Assembly (NCBI RefSeq): GCF_003665435.1
Contig: NZ_CP023407.1
Span: forward strand, 5,009,501 to 5,073,500
Source: Streptomyces fungicidicus
GTDB lineage: Bacteria; Actinomycetota; Actinomycetes; Streptomycetales; Streptomycetaceae
Reading direction: 5' to 3'
DNA length: 64,000 nucleotides
Each line of letters starts with the position of its first letter. Position 1 is the first letter of the stretch. The notes below the pieces were generated by a model that saw only the letters and a list, made by a program, of their open reading frames with translations, made no database searches and was not told where the DNA came from. The position numbers were made by a program, and so were the translations under genes. Below, in pieces: positions 8,253-18,465 of the stretch.

Positions 8253-8405
8253 GCGTGAACCTTCTCGGGGTACGTCGGTCCGGCATCCGTGTACGGACCA
8301 CGGATTGCTTGGCGGAGTCGACCGTACGCCGATAAAGTTCAACGCTCAACTAAATGTGGACCGTGGTGATCCATTTCACGGATCGCCGCACCCCGGCCGG
8401 ACCGG

Positions 8406-8654
8406 TCAGCCCTCCTCCGCGGCCTCCGCCCCCGCCTCCCGCGCGAGCGCCGCGTCCAGCCGGGCCCGCGCACCCTCCAGCCAGCGCCGGCACACCCCGG
8501 CCAGCTCCTCGCCGCGCTCCCACAGCGCGAGGGACTCCTCCAGCGTCGTACCGCCCGCCTCCAGCCGCCGTACGACCTCGATCAGCTCGTCCCGCGCCTG
8601 CTCGTACCCGAGCGCCTCGGCCGTGGCCGCCGTCTGCTCCGTCTTGCCGGTCAT
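8406..8654 (-). CDS. xseB: exodeoxyribonuclease VII small subunit
   Basis: Small subunit of exonuclease VII, which degrades single-stranded DNA to oligonucleotides together with XseA. 82 residues from ATG 8654; a GTG at 8663 would add three residues. The family signature is present: LGYEQARDELIEVVRRLEAG, followed by GGTTLEESLALWERGEEL. The acidic Ala/Glu tail is ordinary. It lies ten bases after the stop of xseA on the same strand, and GGGTGGG provides the ribosome site inside that gap. The two genes form an operon. Confidence 0.95.
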   Translation of the reverse strand: MTGKTEQTAATAEALGYEQARDELIEVVRRLEAGGTTLEESLALWERGEELAGVCRRWLEGARARLDAALAREAGAEAAEEG

Positions 8655-8664
8655 TCCGCCCACC

Positions 8665-9873
8665 CTACGTATCGACTCGAACGTTGAACTCGCCCTCGGA
8701 CACCCGCGCCCGCAGCGCCTGGCCCGCCTCCACCTCGCCCGGGGCGCGCACCGCGTGCCCGTCCGCGCGCTGCAGCACCGCGTACCCCCGCTTCAGCGTC
8801 GCGGCGGGGGAGAGGGCCACCACGCGCGCATGCGTGTGCGTCAGCTCGGAGTCCGCCCGGTCCAGCTGGTGGCGCAGGGTGCGCCGGGCCCGCTCCAGCA
8901 GCGCCGTGACCTCCTCGGCCCGGGCGTCGATCATCCGGTGCGGATCCTGGATCGAGGGCCGGGCCAGCGCCTGGGCCAGGCCCCGCTCCTCCCGGTCCAG
9001 CAGCGCCCGGACACAGCGCCGTGCCCGGTCGCGCAGCATTCGCACCCGCTCCGCCTCCTCACCCACGTCCGGCACCACCTTCTTGGCGGCGTCGGTCGGC
9101 GTGGAGGCGCGCAGATCGGCGACATGGTCGAGGAGCGGATTGTCCGGCTCGTGCCCGATCGCGGAGACGACCGGAGTACGGCACGCCGCCACCGCCCGCA
9201 CCAGCTGCTCGTCGGAGAACGGCAGCAGGTCCTCCACGCTGCCGCCGCCCCGCGCGACGATGATCACGTCCACCTCGTCGGCCGCGTCCAGCTCCTTCAC
9301 GGCCTGGACCACCTGCGGCACCGCGTGCACCCCCTGGACCGGCACGTTGCGCACCTCGAAGCGCACGGCCGGCCAGCGGTGCCGGGCGTTCTCCAGCACG
9401 TCCCGCTCGGCCGCCGAGGCCCGCCCGCACACCAGCCCGATCAGCTGCGGCAGGAACGGCAGCGGCTTCTTCCGCTCCGCCGCGAACAGCCCCTCCCGCG
9501 CGAGGGACTTCTTCAGCTGCTCCAGGCGCGCCAGCAGCTCCCCGACCCCGACCGGCTTGATCTCGGTGGCACGCAGCGACAGCTGCCCGCGCGGCGCGTA
9601 CCACTCCGGCTTGCAGTGCACCACCACCCGCGCGCCCTCGCTCACCACGTCCGCGACGGCGTCGAACACCTGCCGGTAGCAGGTCACGCCCACGGAGATG
9701 TCGTGCGAGGGGTCCCGCAGCGTCAGGAACACCACCCCGGCGCCCGGCCGCCGCGACAGCTGGGTGATCTGCCCCTCCACCCACACCGCGCCCAGCCGGT
9801 CGATCCATCCCCCGATGAGCCGTGACACCTCCCCGACCGGGATGGGAGCTTCCGCAGACGTGTTGACAGCCAT
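8665..9873 (-). CDS. xseA: exodeoxyribonuclease VII large subunit
   Basis: Catalytic large subunit of exonuclease VII, 402 residues. The N-terminal OB-fold (residues about 15-110, with GGWIDRLGAVWVEGQITQL) binds single-stranded DNA. The catalytic core carries the typical VDVIIVARGGGSVEDLLPFSDE and the SAIGHEPDNPLLD loop with the conserved histidine and aspartates, then a coiled-coil region rich in Arg/Leu and a C-terminal segment LKRGYAVLQ. ATG 9873 is chosen because the alternative upstream frame lacks family similarity. It is divergent from ispH, with about 73 bases between starts. Confidence 0.95.
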   Translation of the reverse strand: MAVNTSAEAPIPVGEVSRLIGGWIDRLGAVWVEGQITQLSRRPGAGVVFLTLRDPSHDISVGVTCYRQVFDAVADVVSEGARVVVHCKPEWYAPRGQLSLRATEIKPVGVGELLARLEQLKKSLAREGLFAAERKKPLPFLPQLIGLVCGRASAAERDVLENARHRWPAVRFEVRNVPVQGVHAVPQVVQAVKELDAADEVDVIIVARGGGSVEDLLPFSDEQLVRAVAACRTPVVSAIGHEPDNPLLDHVADLRASTPTDAAKKVVPDVGEEAERVRMLRDRARRCVRALLDREERGLAQALARPSIQDPHRMIDARAEEVTALLERARRTLRHQLDRADSELTHTHARVVALSPAATLKRGYAVLQRADGHAVRAPGEVEAGQALRARVSEGEFNVRVDT

Positions 9874-9933
9874 GCCGCGAGGGTAGTGCGCCCCACCGAC
9901 AACGCACCGTGACCGCGCCCCCCTGTGCGGCCT

Positions 9934-9939
9934 TACGAT
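9934..9939 (+). promoter_or_regulatory. -10 box of leaderless ispH transcript
   Basis: TACGAT, then seven bases, then ATG 9947. No Shine-Dalgarno is present. The ATG at 9938 overlaps this box, which argues against that start. Confidence 0.65.
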
Positions 9940-9946
9940 GGGACGC

Positions 9947-10957
9947 ATGACCGCTTCGCCTGGCCGCCGTGTCCTGCTCGCCGCCCCCCGTGGCTACTGC
10001 GCGGGTGTGGACCGCGCCGTGATCGCCGTCGAGAAGGCCCTGGAGCAGTACGGGGCCCCCGTCTACGTCCGGCACGAGATCGTGCACAACAAATACGTCG
10101 TGCAGACCCTGGAGAAGAAGGGTGCGATCTTCGTCGAGCAGACGGACGAGGTCCCCCCGGGCAACATCGTCATGTTCTCCGCGCACGGCGTCGCCCCCGT
10201 GGTCCACGAGGAGGCCGAGCGCGGCCGGCTCGCCACCATCGACGCCACCTGCCCGCTGGTCACCAAGGTCCACAAGGAAGCCGTCCGCTTCGCGAACGAC
10301 GACTACGACATCCTCCTGATCGGCCACGAGGGCCACGAGGAGGTCATCGGCACCTCCGGCGAGGCCCCCGACCACATCCAGCTCGTCGACGGGCCGGCCG
10401 ACGTCGCGAAGGTCGAGGTCCGCGACCCGTCCAGGGTCGTCTGGCTCTCCCAGACCACGCTGAGCGTGGACGAGACCATGGAGACCGTCGACGCCCTCAA
10501 GGAGAAGTTCCCCCAGCTGATCTCCCCGCCCAGCGACGACATCTGCTACGCCACGCAGAACCGCCAGCTCGCGGTCAAGCAGATGGGCGCCGAGGCGGAT
10601 CTGGTGATCGTGGTCGGCTCCCGCAACTCCTCCAACTCCAAGCGGCTGGTGGAGGTCGCCAAGCTGGCCGGTGCCCGCGCGGCGTATCTGGTGGACTTCG
10701 CCGACGAGATCGACGAGGCCTGGCTGGAGGGCGTGACCACGGTCGGCGTCACCTCGGGCGCCTCGGTGCCGGAGATCCTCGTCGAGCAGGTCCTGGAGTG
10801 GCTGTCGGGGCGCGGCTTCGAGGACGTCGAGATCGTCAAGGCGGCCGAGGAGTCGATCATCTTCTCGCTGCCCAAGGAGCTCCGCCGCGACCTGCGCGAG
10901 GAGGCCGCGGCCCTGGCGGCCGAGCGCGGCGGCTCGGGTGCGGACTCGGCTCCGTGA
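9947..10957 (+). CDS. ispH: 4-hydroxy-3-methylbut-2-enyl diphosphate reductase
   Basis: Last enzyme of the MEP isoprenoid pathway; reduces HMBPP to IPP and DMAPP with a [4Fe-4S] cluster. Three cluster cysteines are visible: C18 in PRGYCAGV, one in DATCPLVTKVHKE and one in DDICYATQNRQ. The active-site EIVHN, FSAHGV, GHEGHEE and GSRNSSNS motifs are all intact. 336 residues from ATG 9947; an in-frame ATG at 9938 lies in the -10 box and is rejected. It supplies precursors that a UbiA-type enzyme such as the one at the window start would use, though the genes are unlinked. ppgK follows after 29 bases with its own promoter. Confidence 0.96.
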   Translation: MTASPGRRVLLAAPRGYCAGVDRAVIAVEKALEQYGAPVYVRHEIVHNKYVVQTLEKKGAIFVEQTDEVPPGNIVMFSAHGVAPVVHEEAERGRLATIDATCPLVTKVHKEAVRFANDDYDILLIGHEGHEEVIGTSGEAPDHIQLVDGPADVAKVEVRDPSRVVWLSQTTLSVDETMETVDALKEKFPQLISPPSDDICYATQNRQLAVKQMGAEADLVIVVGSRNSSNSKRLVEVAKLAGARAAYLVDFADEIDEAWLEGVTTVGVTSGASVPEILVEQVLEWLSGRGFEDVEIVKAAEESIIFSLPKELRRDLREEAAALAAERGGSGADSAP

Positions 10958-10974
10958 CCGTCGGTCGTACGTCG

Positions 10975-10980
10975 TAACGT
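10975..10980 (+). promoter_or_regulatory. -10 box of leaderless ppgK transcript
   Basis: TAACGT, six bases, then ATG 10987, without a ribosome-binding site. Confidence 0.6.
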
Positions 10981-10986
10981 AGGGCC

Positions 10987-11733
<747 letters not shown>

Positions 11734-11745
11734 GGCCTGAGAGCG

Positions 11746-12339
11746 TCAGGCGCCGGGGCGGTTCCGTGCGACGCGGCGGTTGACCGCGCGCACCCGGCGC
11801 ACCCTGCGGGCGATCACCAGCACACCCGCGACCAGCGTCCCGCCGTAGAGCCACCCGGCCTGGGTGGCGAGGCCCGTCACCATCCCCATCAGCCGGTCGA
11901 GGGTGCCCCCGCCGCCCTCGTCGGCGACCGGGACCAGTCCCACGGCGAAGGCGATCGGCACGACGACGGGCGCGATGAGCAGGTCGCCCTCGCGCACCCA
12001 CAGCGCGGTCAGCACGCACACCGGCAGGAAGAGCACGCCGTACACGGTCGGGGACGCCCCGAACAGCGCCTCGGTCACCAGTCCGAGCAGCAGCATCACC
12101 AGTCCGCAGAACAGGCCGGACCCCAGTCCGGTCAGCCGCGGGTTGGGCAGCCGCCGGGCCGCGGGCGGGGGAGCGGGCCCCCGCTGCGGCAGCCGGGCGG
12201 GCCGGGAGGCCCGCACGACCCCGCCCCCCGCCGCCCGTGCCGCCTGCGGCGGCAGCGGCGGACGGGCGGGCTTGGCCGGCCTGTCGCGTCGCGTTCCGTA
12301 CCGTCCGTACTGCGTGGGTCGCGTCCTGGGTTGCTCCAC
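11746..12339 (-). CDS. DUF6542 membrane protein
   Basis: 197 residues. The first 65 residues are basic and proline-rich and probably disordered. A hydrophobic domain follows with about four predicted membrane segments (around LGSGLFCGLVMLLLGLVTEA, VYGVLFLPVCVLTALWV, LLIAPVVVPIAFAVGLV and WLYGGTLVAGVLVI), then a short Arg-rich tail. This layout is what I recall as DUF6542, an actinobacterial family without known function. The start is GTG 12339; a leaderless -10 TAAGTT lies six bases before it. Divergent from ychF. Confidence 0.75.
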   Translation of the reverse strand: MEQPRTRPTQYGRYGTRRDRPAKPARPPLPPQAARAAGGGVVRASRPARLPQRGPAPPPAARRLPNPRLTGLGSGLFCGLVMLLLGLVTEALFGASPTVYGVLFLPVCVLTALWVREGDLLIAPVVVPIAFAVGLVPVADEGGGGTLDRLMGMVTGLATQAGWLYGGTLVAGVLVIARRVRRVRAVNRRVARNRPGA

Positions 12340-12345
12340 CGGACC

Positions 12346-12351
12346 AACTTA
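12346..12351 (-). promoter_or_regulatory. -10 box of leaderless DUF6542 transcript
   Basis: On the minus strand TAAGTT, six bases, then GTG (12339), without a Shine-Dalgarno sequence. Confidence 0.55.
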
Positions 12352-12522
12352 GGTCGTTTTATGTGTCGAACAGCCCGTCAGACACGCCGGGGGGCCGAAG
12401 CCCGTCCGGACGTTCGATACGTCGCCGGGGCGCGGGCGGGCACGCCGTAGACTGGTGGATCGGCCCACGGAGCCCAGTCGGCCGGTCCTCGTCCCCCATC
12501 CTCACGTACGGGAAGTCGCAAC

Positions 12523-13611
<1,089 letters not shown>

Positions 13612-13625
13612 GCGCACGCCGCCCC

Positions 13626-13657
13626 CAGAGGCCCGACTCCCCGGAGTCGGGCCTCTG
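13626..13657 (+). terminator. terminator after ychF
   Basis: Arms 13626-13640 and 13643-13657 pair over 15 bp (CAGAGGCCCGACTCC and its complement), followed by the T-richer ACTCTTTCTC. Confidence 0.85.
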
Positions 13658-13700
13658 ACTCTTTCTCGGGCGACAGCCACCGGAGGTAGTGCACTAACGT

Positions 13701-13732
13701 GCATGTTACTAACATTGACGTTAGTAACATGC
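13701..13732. promoter_or_regulatory. 13-bp-arm palindrome (operator) before ATPase gene
   Basis: GCATGTTACTAAC (13701-13713) and its exact complement (13720-13732), spacer ATTGAC. Outer copies of ACTAACGT (13693-13700) and ACGTTAGT (13718-13725) make a second overlapping dyad. It is AT-rich against its surroundings and ends two bases before the Shine-Dalgarno of the ATPase gene, so a bound protein would block transcription or an RNA hairpin would mask translation. Confidence 0.75.
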
Positions 13733-13748
13733 GTGGAGGTCGACAGGC

Positions 13749-15167
13749 GTGGTGGATTTCGTGGGCCGCCGGCAGGAGCTGGCGACGTTGCGGCGAGAGC
13801 TGCAGAAGGTGGCGGCGGGGGTCGGCGGGGAGCGGCCCGGCCGGTGCGTGATGCTGCGTGGGCGACGCCGGGTGGGCAAGTCCCGGCTGGTCGAGCGGTT
13901 CGCCGAGAGCTCCGGAGCCCCGTTCCTGTTCTACGCGGCCACCGGCGCGTCCCCTGGGGACGATCTGGCACGGCTGGCCCGGGACGCCCAGGCCTCGACG
14001 CTGCCGCTGGCGGGCCTCGTGGCCGCCGCGCGGCCGGAGAACTGGGACGCCGCGTTCGACGTACTGGCTGCGGCACTGCCTGCCGACCGGGCGAGCGTGC
14101 TGGTCATCGACGAGGTGCCGTATCTGATGGATGCCGGTGGCGCCTTCGAGGGGATGCTGCAGCGGGCCTGGGACCGGGCCCTGGAGACCAAGCCGGTGCT
14201 GCTCGTCCTCATCGGCTCCGATCTGCCGATGATGGAGGCTCTGAACAGCTACGGCCGGCCCTTCCACCAGCGCGGCCGGGAGATGGTGCTGGGGCCGCTG
14301 AACCCCGCCGAGGTGGGCCGGATGCTCGGGCTGGAGCCCGCGGAGGCCTTCGACGCCGCGCTGGTCACCGGCGGGCTGCCGCTGATCTGCGCGGAGTGGC
14401 CGAGAGGCGCCGGGCTGTGGGACTTCCTCGGCGAGGCGCTGAGCGACCCGGTGTCGGCCCTGCTGGTGTCGGCCGAGCGCTCGCTGGCCGCGGAGTTCCC
14501 GCCGCAGGCACAGGCGCGTACGGTGCTGGCGGCCATCGGCAGTGGTGAGCGGACCTTCACCAACATCGCCCGTGCGGCGGGCGGGATCGGGGCCACACCG
14601 CTGCAGCGAGCGCTGGAGCTGCTCACGGACAAGCGGATCGTCGCCGCGGAGCTGCCCGTGTCGCTCCGTCCGTCGAAGGACCGCCGCTACCGGGTGACAG
14701 ACCCCTACCTGCGGTTCTGGCTGCACCTGCTCGGTCCGTCCATGGACGAGATCGAGCGGGGGCGGGGCGATCTGACCCTGGCGCGGATCCGGGAGAACTG
14801 GACCAGCTGGCGCGGCCGGGCGATCGAAGCGATCGTCCGCGAGGCGCTCGCCCGGATACTGCCCGACGACCGGCTCCCCGCGGCCCCCGCGGTGGGCGGC
14901 TACTGGACCCGCACCAACGACGTCGAGATCGACATCGTCGGGGCGGACCGTGCTCCCGTCGCCAAGGAGCTGATCTTCGTCGGCTCCGTCAAGTGGCTGG
15001 AGCGGTCCCCCTTCGACCGGCACGACCTGGCGGCCCTGCACCGGCATCGAGCGGCCCTCACCGACGCCCCCGTTCCCGTCGTGGCGGTCTCCCGCGCCGG
15101 AGTCGACTGTCCGGGGCTCGACGCCGCCTACGGTCCCGGCGATCTGCTGACCGCCTGGCCGCTGTGA
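13749..15167 (+). CDS. AAA/archaeal-type ATPase with DUF234 nuclease-like C-terminus
   Basis: 472 residues. N-terminal P-loop GRRRVGKS (38-45), Walker B LVIDEVPYL with D121/E122, and a sensor-like LIGSDL at 155-160, as in the archaeal ATPase/DUF234 family. A winged-helix-like stretch follows (about 255-325, ending YRVTDPYLRFWLHLL). The C-terminus resembles a PD-(D/E)xK nuclease: E360, D395 in VEIDIVG and K415 in VGSVKW; the usual acidic residue before x-K is serine (S413). Start GTG 13749, GGAGGT eight bases upstream. Monocistronic with a strong palindrome in front. Function of this family is not established; a nuclease-linked or defence role is only a possibility. Confidence 0.8.
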   Translation: MVDFVGRRQELATLRRELQKVAAGVGGERPGRCVMLRGRRRVGKSRLVERFAESSGAPFLFYAATGASPGDDLARLARDAQASTLPLAGLVAAARPENWDAAFDVLAAALPADRASVLVIDEVPYLMDAGGAFEGMLQRAWDRALETKPVLLVLIGSDLPMMEALNSYGRPFHQRGREMVLGPLNPAEVGRMLGLEPAEAFDAALVTGGLPLICAEWPRGAGLWDFLGEALSDPVSALLVSAERSLAAEFPPQAQARTVLAAIGSGERTFTNIARAAGGIGATPLQRALELLTDKRIVAAELPVSLRPSKDRRYRVTDPYLRFWLHLLGPSMDEIERGRGDLTLARIRENWTSWRGRAIEAIVREALARILPDDRLPAAPAVGGYWTRTNDVEIDIVGADRAPVAKELIFVGSVKWLERSPFDRHDLAALHRHRAALTDAPVPVVAVSRAGVDCPGLDAAYGPGDLLTAWPL

Positions 15168-15240
15168 GGTGAGCGGGGTGTCGCATGGTCGGGCGTCCTC
15201 AGGGCAATCGATTGACACGTCTCACGTCAGGAGTCTTGTC

Positions 15241-15483
15241 ATGATGGTCGTCGGAATCGTCGTCGTGTGTGTCGTGCTCGCCGTGCTCGCGTTTCTCGCG
15301 CCGCGCCTGTCCCACCACCCGCAGCGCGGGACCCAGCGCACGCTCGGGGCCGGGTCACGGGCCGGCGGGAAGGCCCCCGGCATCCTCGGCCGGCTGTTCA
15401 GCAAGCCGTTCCGCAGCAGCTCCAAGGCCGTCGGCCGCAGCGGGTCGGCCGGTCGGCGGGCCCGCGGCCGGCTGCCTTTCTGA
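15241..15483 (+). CDS. small single-pass membrane protein (DUF6411-like)
   Basis: 80 residues: an N-terminal membrane helix (about residues 2-20, MVVGIVVVCVVLAVLAFLAP) and a basic tail rich in Gly, Arg and Ser (KAPGILGRLFSKPFRSSSKA). I recall this pattern as DUF6411, widespread in Streptomyces without known function. ATG 15241 is chosen with AGGAG ten bases upstream; a possible -35 TTGACA lies near 15213. An upstream GTG would add 24 residues without similarity. Confidence 0.7.
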   Translation: MMVVGIVVVCVVLAVLAFLAPRLSHHPQRGTQRTLGAGSRAGGKAPGILGRLFSKPFRSSSKAVGRSGSAGRRARGRLPF

Positions 15484-15624
15484 CCGGTGCGGTGACGCCT
15501 CCCCGGCTGGCGCCCCCGAATCGGACGTAAGCCTTCCGGATGCGCAAATCGCCCTGCGAAGAGGTGTGTTGACACTCCTCTGGGGCATTCGGGTCGGCAG
15601 TCGTCGAGGAGAGTGGGGGTTCAC

Positions 15625-16473
15625 ATGGGTTCCAGGGGGACGAAGGCCGGCGCGATCGTGGTTTCCGCGGTGATGGGGAGCCTGGCCCTGTCCGGTTGCG
15701 GCGGGGACGACACGTCGAAGGACACAGGCGGCGGCGACGGTGCCCGGGAGAAGGGAACGGCGCAGGTGCGGGCGGCCTACGACAGGACCGCCGAGGCCGA
15801 GTCGGCGCGGATGACGGTCAGGACCGAGGTCTCCGCGAAGGGTGAGGCGATCACCTCCGACGGCAAGGGCGTCGTCGACCTGGCCGGCGGCGACAGCGTC
15901 ATGACCGTCACCGCGCAGGACCAGCGCATCGAGCAGCGCGTGGTCGACCAGGTGCTGTACCAGAAGGCCCCCGGCCAGGAGGGTCCGGGCGGCAAGCCCT
16001 GGATCGGGATCGACCTGAAGAAGGCCGCCGAGCAGCAGGGCATGGGCGACCAGCAGTTCGGCGACCCGGCCCGGACCGCCGCCTACGCCAAGGCGATCAC
16101 CGACAAGGACGTCACCGAGGTCGGGTCCGAGAAGATCGACGGCGTCGGTACGACCCACTACCGCGTCTCGGTGGACGTCGCCGAGCTGCCGGGCGGCGAC
16201 CGGATGCGCGAGCAGATCGGCCCGACGCTTCCGATGGAGATCTGGCTGGACGGCGAGGGGCGGCTGCGCCGTCAGCAGTTCGAGATGACGGTCAAGGCGC
16301 CTGCCTCCGCCTCCGCGAAGCCCGACGAGGGCGCGGCGCCGCAGCAACTGAAGATGAGCACCGTGCTGGAGTTCTCGGACTTCGGCGCCGAGGTGAACGC
16401 CGAGGCCCCGCCGGCCGGCCAGGTGGCCGACATGACCGACACGGCCCTGCGGAGCGGCGGACAGCGGGGCTGA
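15625..16473 (+). CDS. secreted lipoprotein, LppX/LprG-like fold suspected
   Basis: 282 residues from ATG 15625 (GTG 15613 is an alternative but has its Shine-Dalgarno too close). The signal peptide ends in the lipobox L-A-L-S-G-C, followed by a Gly/Asp/Lys linker. The mature part has the alternating pattern of LppX/LprG/LolA-like lipoproteins: ARMTVRTEVSAKGEAITSDG, VVDQVLYQKAP, GIDLKKA, then THYRVSVDVAEL and PMEIWLDGEGRLRR. Such proteins bind lipids or assist the envelope in actinobacteria. Monocistronic; specific role unknown. Confidence 0.75.
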   Translation: MGSRGTKAGAIVVSAVMGSLALSGCGGDDTSKDTGGGDGAREKGTAQVRAAYDRTAEAESARMTVRTEVSAKGEAITSDGKGVVDLAGGDSVMTVTAQDQRIEQRVVDQVLYQKAPGQEGPGGKPWIGIDLKKAAEQQGMGDQQFGDPARTAAYAKAITDKDVTEVGSEKIDGVGTTHYRVSVDVAELPGGDRMREQIGPTLPMEIWLDGEGRLRRQQFEMTVKAPASASAKPDEGAAPQQLKMSTVLEFSDFGAEVNAEAPPAGQVADMTDTALRSGGQRG

Positions 16474-16487
16474 GCCCCCGCGATCCC

Positions 16488-16501
16488 TTGTCAATTGACA
16501 A
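16488..16501. promoter_or_regulatory. perfect 14-bp palindrome TTGTCAATTGACAA
   Basis: MarR-type operator candidate located between the stops of the lipoprotein gene and of the MarR gene. The position is not a promoter of either annotated gene, so it may control an unrecognised transcript or be incidental. Confidence 0.4.
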
Positions 16502-16577
16502 TAATGACCTCAGGGCAACAAAGTAGCGATGTCGTACCGGACGGGAAGGAAGGGAGCCCGGTGGCGCGGCCTCGCGT

Positions 16578-17072
16578 TCAGGCGGTGCGGTCGGTTCGGT
16601 CGCCTGACCGCACGCCTTTGTCGTGCATCTGGAGCGCCGCCGCGTCGCAGAACGCCTCCAGCCCTTCCAGGAGCGCCGCCCGTTTCGCGGCGGGCATGTG
16701 CGTCAGCACCGCCTGCAGCTCCAGCTCCCGGCGGGCCCGCAGGTCGTCGAGGAACGCGCGGCCCCGCTTGCTCAGGTGCAGCCGGACCTCCCGGCGGTCG
16801 GTCTGGCTGACCACGCGCTCGACGAGGCCGACGGCGACGAGGCGGTCGCAGAGCCGGCTGGTGGACGGAGGCGTGGACGCGAGGGCGGTGCTGAGTGTCC
16901 GCAGGTTGATACCGTCCTGGTGCTCCAGGGTGAGCAGCACCCGCATCTGTGACGCTGACGCAGGGGCGGTCGAGGCGCGGCCCCACAGGACTTCCAGCAA
17001 CTCTCCCGCCGTCGCGGTCACACGGGCGACCTCGACGGGCTCAGGGCGGGGGCGGAAAGCAGCCACTGTCAC
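16578..17072 (-). CDS. MarR-family regulator (left copy)
   Basis: 164-residue winged-helix repressor. The recognition region is LRTLSTALASTPPSTSRLCDRLVAVGLVERV, wing QTDRREVRLHLSKRG, followed by the dimerisation helices. It is divergent from the first GAF-SpoIIE phosphatase gene, 147 bases apart, and probably controls that promoter. A second MarR at 23525-24022 shares the SRLCDRL, RREVRL and AFL/AFC patterns, so the two look like paralogues that bracket the cluster. Start GTG 17072 is the first in frame; a GTG at 17066 is also possible because the Shine-Dalgarno is weak. Confidence 0.85.
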   Translation of the reverse strand: MTVAAFRPRPEPVEVARVTATAGELLEVLWGRASTAPASASQMRVLLTLEHQDGINLRTLSTALASTPPSTSRLCDRLVAVGLVERVVSQTDRREVRLHLSKRGRAFLDDLRARRELELQAVLTHMPAAKRAALLEGLEAFCDAAALQMHDKGVRSGDRTDRTA

Positions 17073-17219
17073 ACTCTCGCAGGCACTGGGACAGCGGCCA
17101 GCGTACTAGTCATTCGCAGCGGCTACACATGATTCGGACGGCCTGGCGCGGCCGGTGGGTGGCGTCAGCGCCCGGACGACGCCGCGAACATCCTCCGAAG
17201 GATCGGTGTTATTGCCATC

Positions 17220-18380
17220 GTGAACAGATTCGTGATCGCTGAACGGGCTCTGCGCACCGCGGCGCCCCATGAGCTGCTCGACGCCACCAGACGGGTGCTG
17301 GCCGAGCTGTATGCGGCGGAACGCGCGGACCTGTACCTGGCCGACTACGGCCTGACGGTGCTCCAGCCCGTGTCGGTGCTCCCGCACACCATGGAGCCGG
17401 TGTCCGTGCACAACAGCGTGGTGGGCCGTGCCTTCGGCGCCCAGGAGCCGGTGGTCGAGCCCGCCGGCGACCGGGTGGTGCGCGTGCACCTCCCGGTCAG
17501 TGTGCGCGGGGACCGGATGGGAGTGCTGTCGGTGACCCTGCCCGACGACGACGGCGCCGAGGGCGTCCTGGCCGAGCTCGCGGAGATCGCGCAGGTGCTC
17601 GGCCACGAGGTGATCGTCGCCGAGCGCGACACCGACGTCTATCTGCAGGCGCGCCGCAAGGACCGCCTCACCCTGGCCGCCGAGATGCAGTGGCAGCTGC
17701 TGCCCGCGCGCGCCTGCGCCCGCCCCGAGTACGAGCTGGGCGCCCAGCTGGAACCGGCGTACGCGATCTTCGGCGACAACTTCGACTGGTCCGTCACGGC
17801 GGACCGTCTGATGCTGTACGTCACCAATGGCATGGGGGAGGGCATCGAGGCCTCCCTGCTGACGAACCTCGCCATCAACGCCCTGCGCAACGCACGGCGG
17901 GCCGGCATCGCCCTCGCCGACCAGGCCGCCCTCGCCGACCAGGCCGTCTACGCCCACTACCGGGGCCGCTGCTACCTGTCGGTGCTGATGTTCGACTTCG
18001 ACCTGGAGACGGGGCGGGTCGCGGTCGTGGACGCCGGTTCCCCGCAGATGCTGCGGCTGCGCGACGGCTCGGTCGAGCGCGTCACGTTCGAGGCGCAGCT
18101 TCCGCTGGGCATGTTCGAGGAGACCGACTACGTCACACAGGAGTTCCACGTCGAGCCCGGCGACCGGCTCGTCTTCGTCAGCGACGGGGTGCACGCGGTC
18201 GCCGACCCCAAGGGGGAGGCGTACGGCGACACCGCTCTCGCCCGGGCCATCCAGTCCACCCGGCTGCTGCCGGCCGCCGAGGTCCCGCGGGCCATCCTCC
18301 GTGAGCTGACCGGACACCGCGGCGGCTCGGTCGCCGCGGACGACGCCCTCGTCGTCTGCCTCGACTGGCACGGGCGCTGA
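17220..18380 (+). CDS. GAF-SpoIIE family phosphatase, copy 1 (one metal Asp replaced)
   Basis: 386-residue PP2C-type protein phosphatase. Residues about 20-140 form a GAF-like sensor (LADYGLTVLQPVSVLPHT), then an SpoIIE domain from about 150. Metal-binding positions: D186 in FGDNFDW, N203 in VTNGMGEG where SpoIIE-type enzymes have SDGMG, D322 in SDGVHAV, D374-D375 at the C-terminus. The Asp-to-Asn change at 203 would weaken one metal site. Start GTG 17220 with GAAGGA about 15 bases upstream. It is highly similar over its whole length to the copy at 22306-23514. It leads the rsb-like cluster; the likely substrate is a phosphorylated STAS protein (inference). Confidence 0.88.
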   Translation: MNRFVIAERALRTAAPHELLDATRRVLAELYAAERADLYLADYGLTVLQPVSVLPHTMEPVSVHNSVVGRAFGAQEPVVEPAGDRVVRVHLPVSVRGDRMGVLSVTLPDDDGAEGVLAELAEIAQVLGHEVIVAERDTDVYLQARRKDRLTLAAEMQWQLLPARACARPEYELGAQLEPAYAIFGDNFDWSVTADRLMLYVTNGMGEGIEASLLTNLAINALRNARRAGIALADQAALADQAVYAHYRGRCYLSVLMFDFDLETGRVAVVDAGSPQMLRLRDGSVERVTFEAQLPLGMFEETDYVTQEFHVEPGDRLVFVSDGVHAVADPKGEAYGDTALARAIQSTRLLPAAEVPRAILRELTGHRGGSVAADDALVVCLDWHGR

Positions 18381-18465
18381 CCCGTCGCAGGGCGCCGGTC
18401 ACCGGTCCCTCGGTGATGTGCCGATCCCGTGTTATTCGCTCCCCGTTGTCGACGTTAATGTTTGT

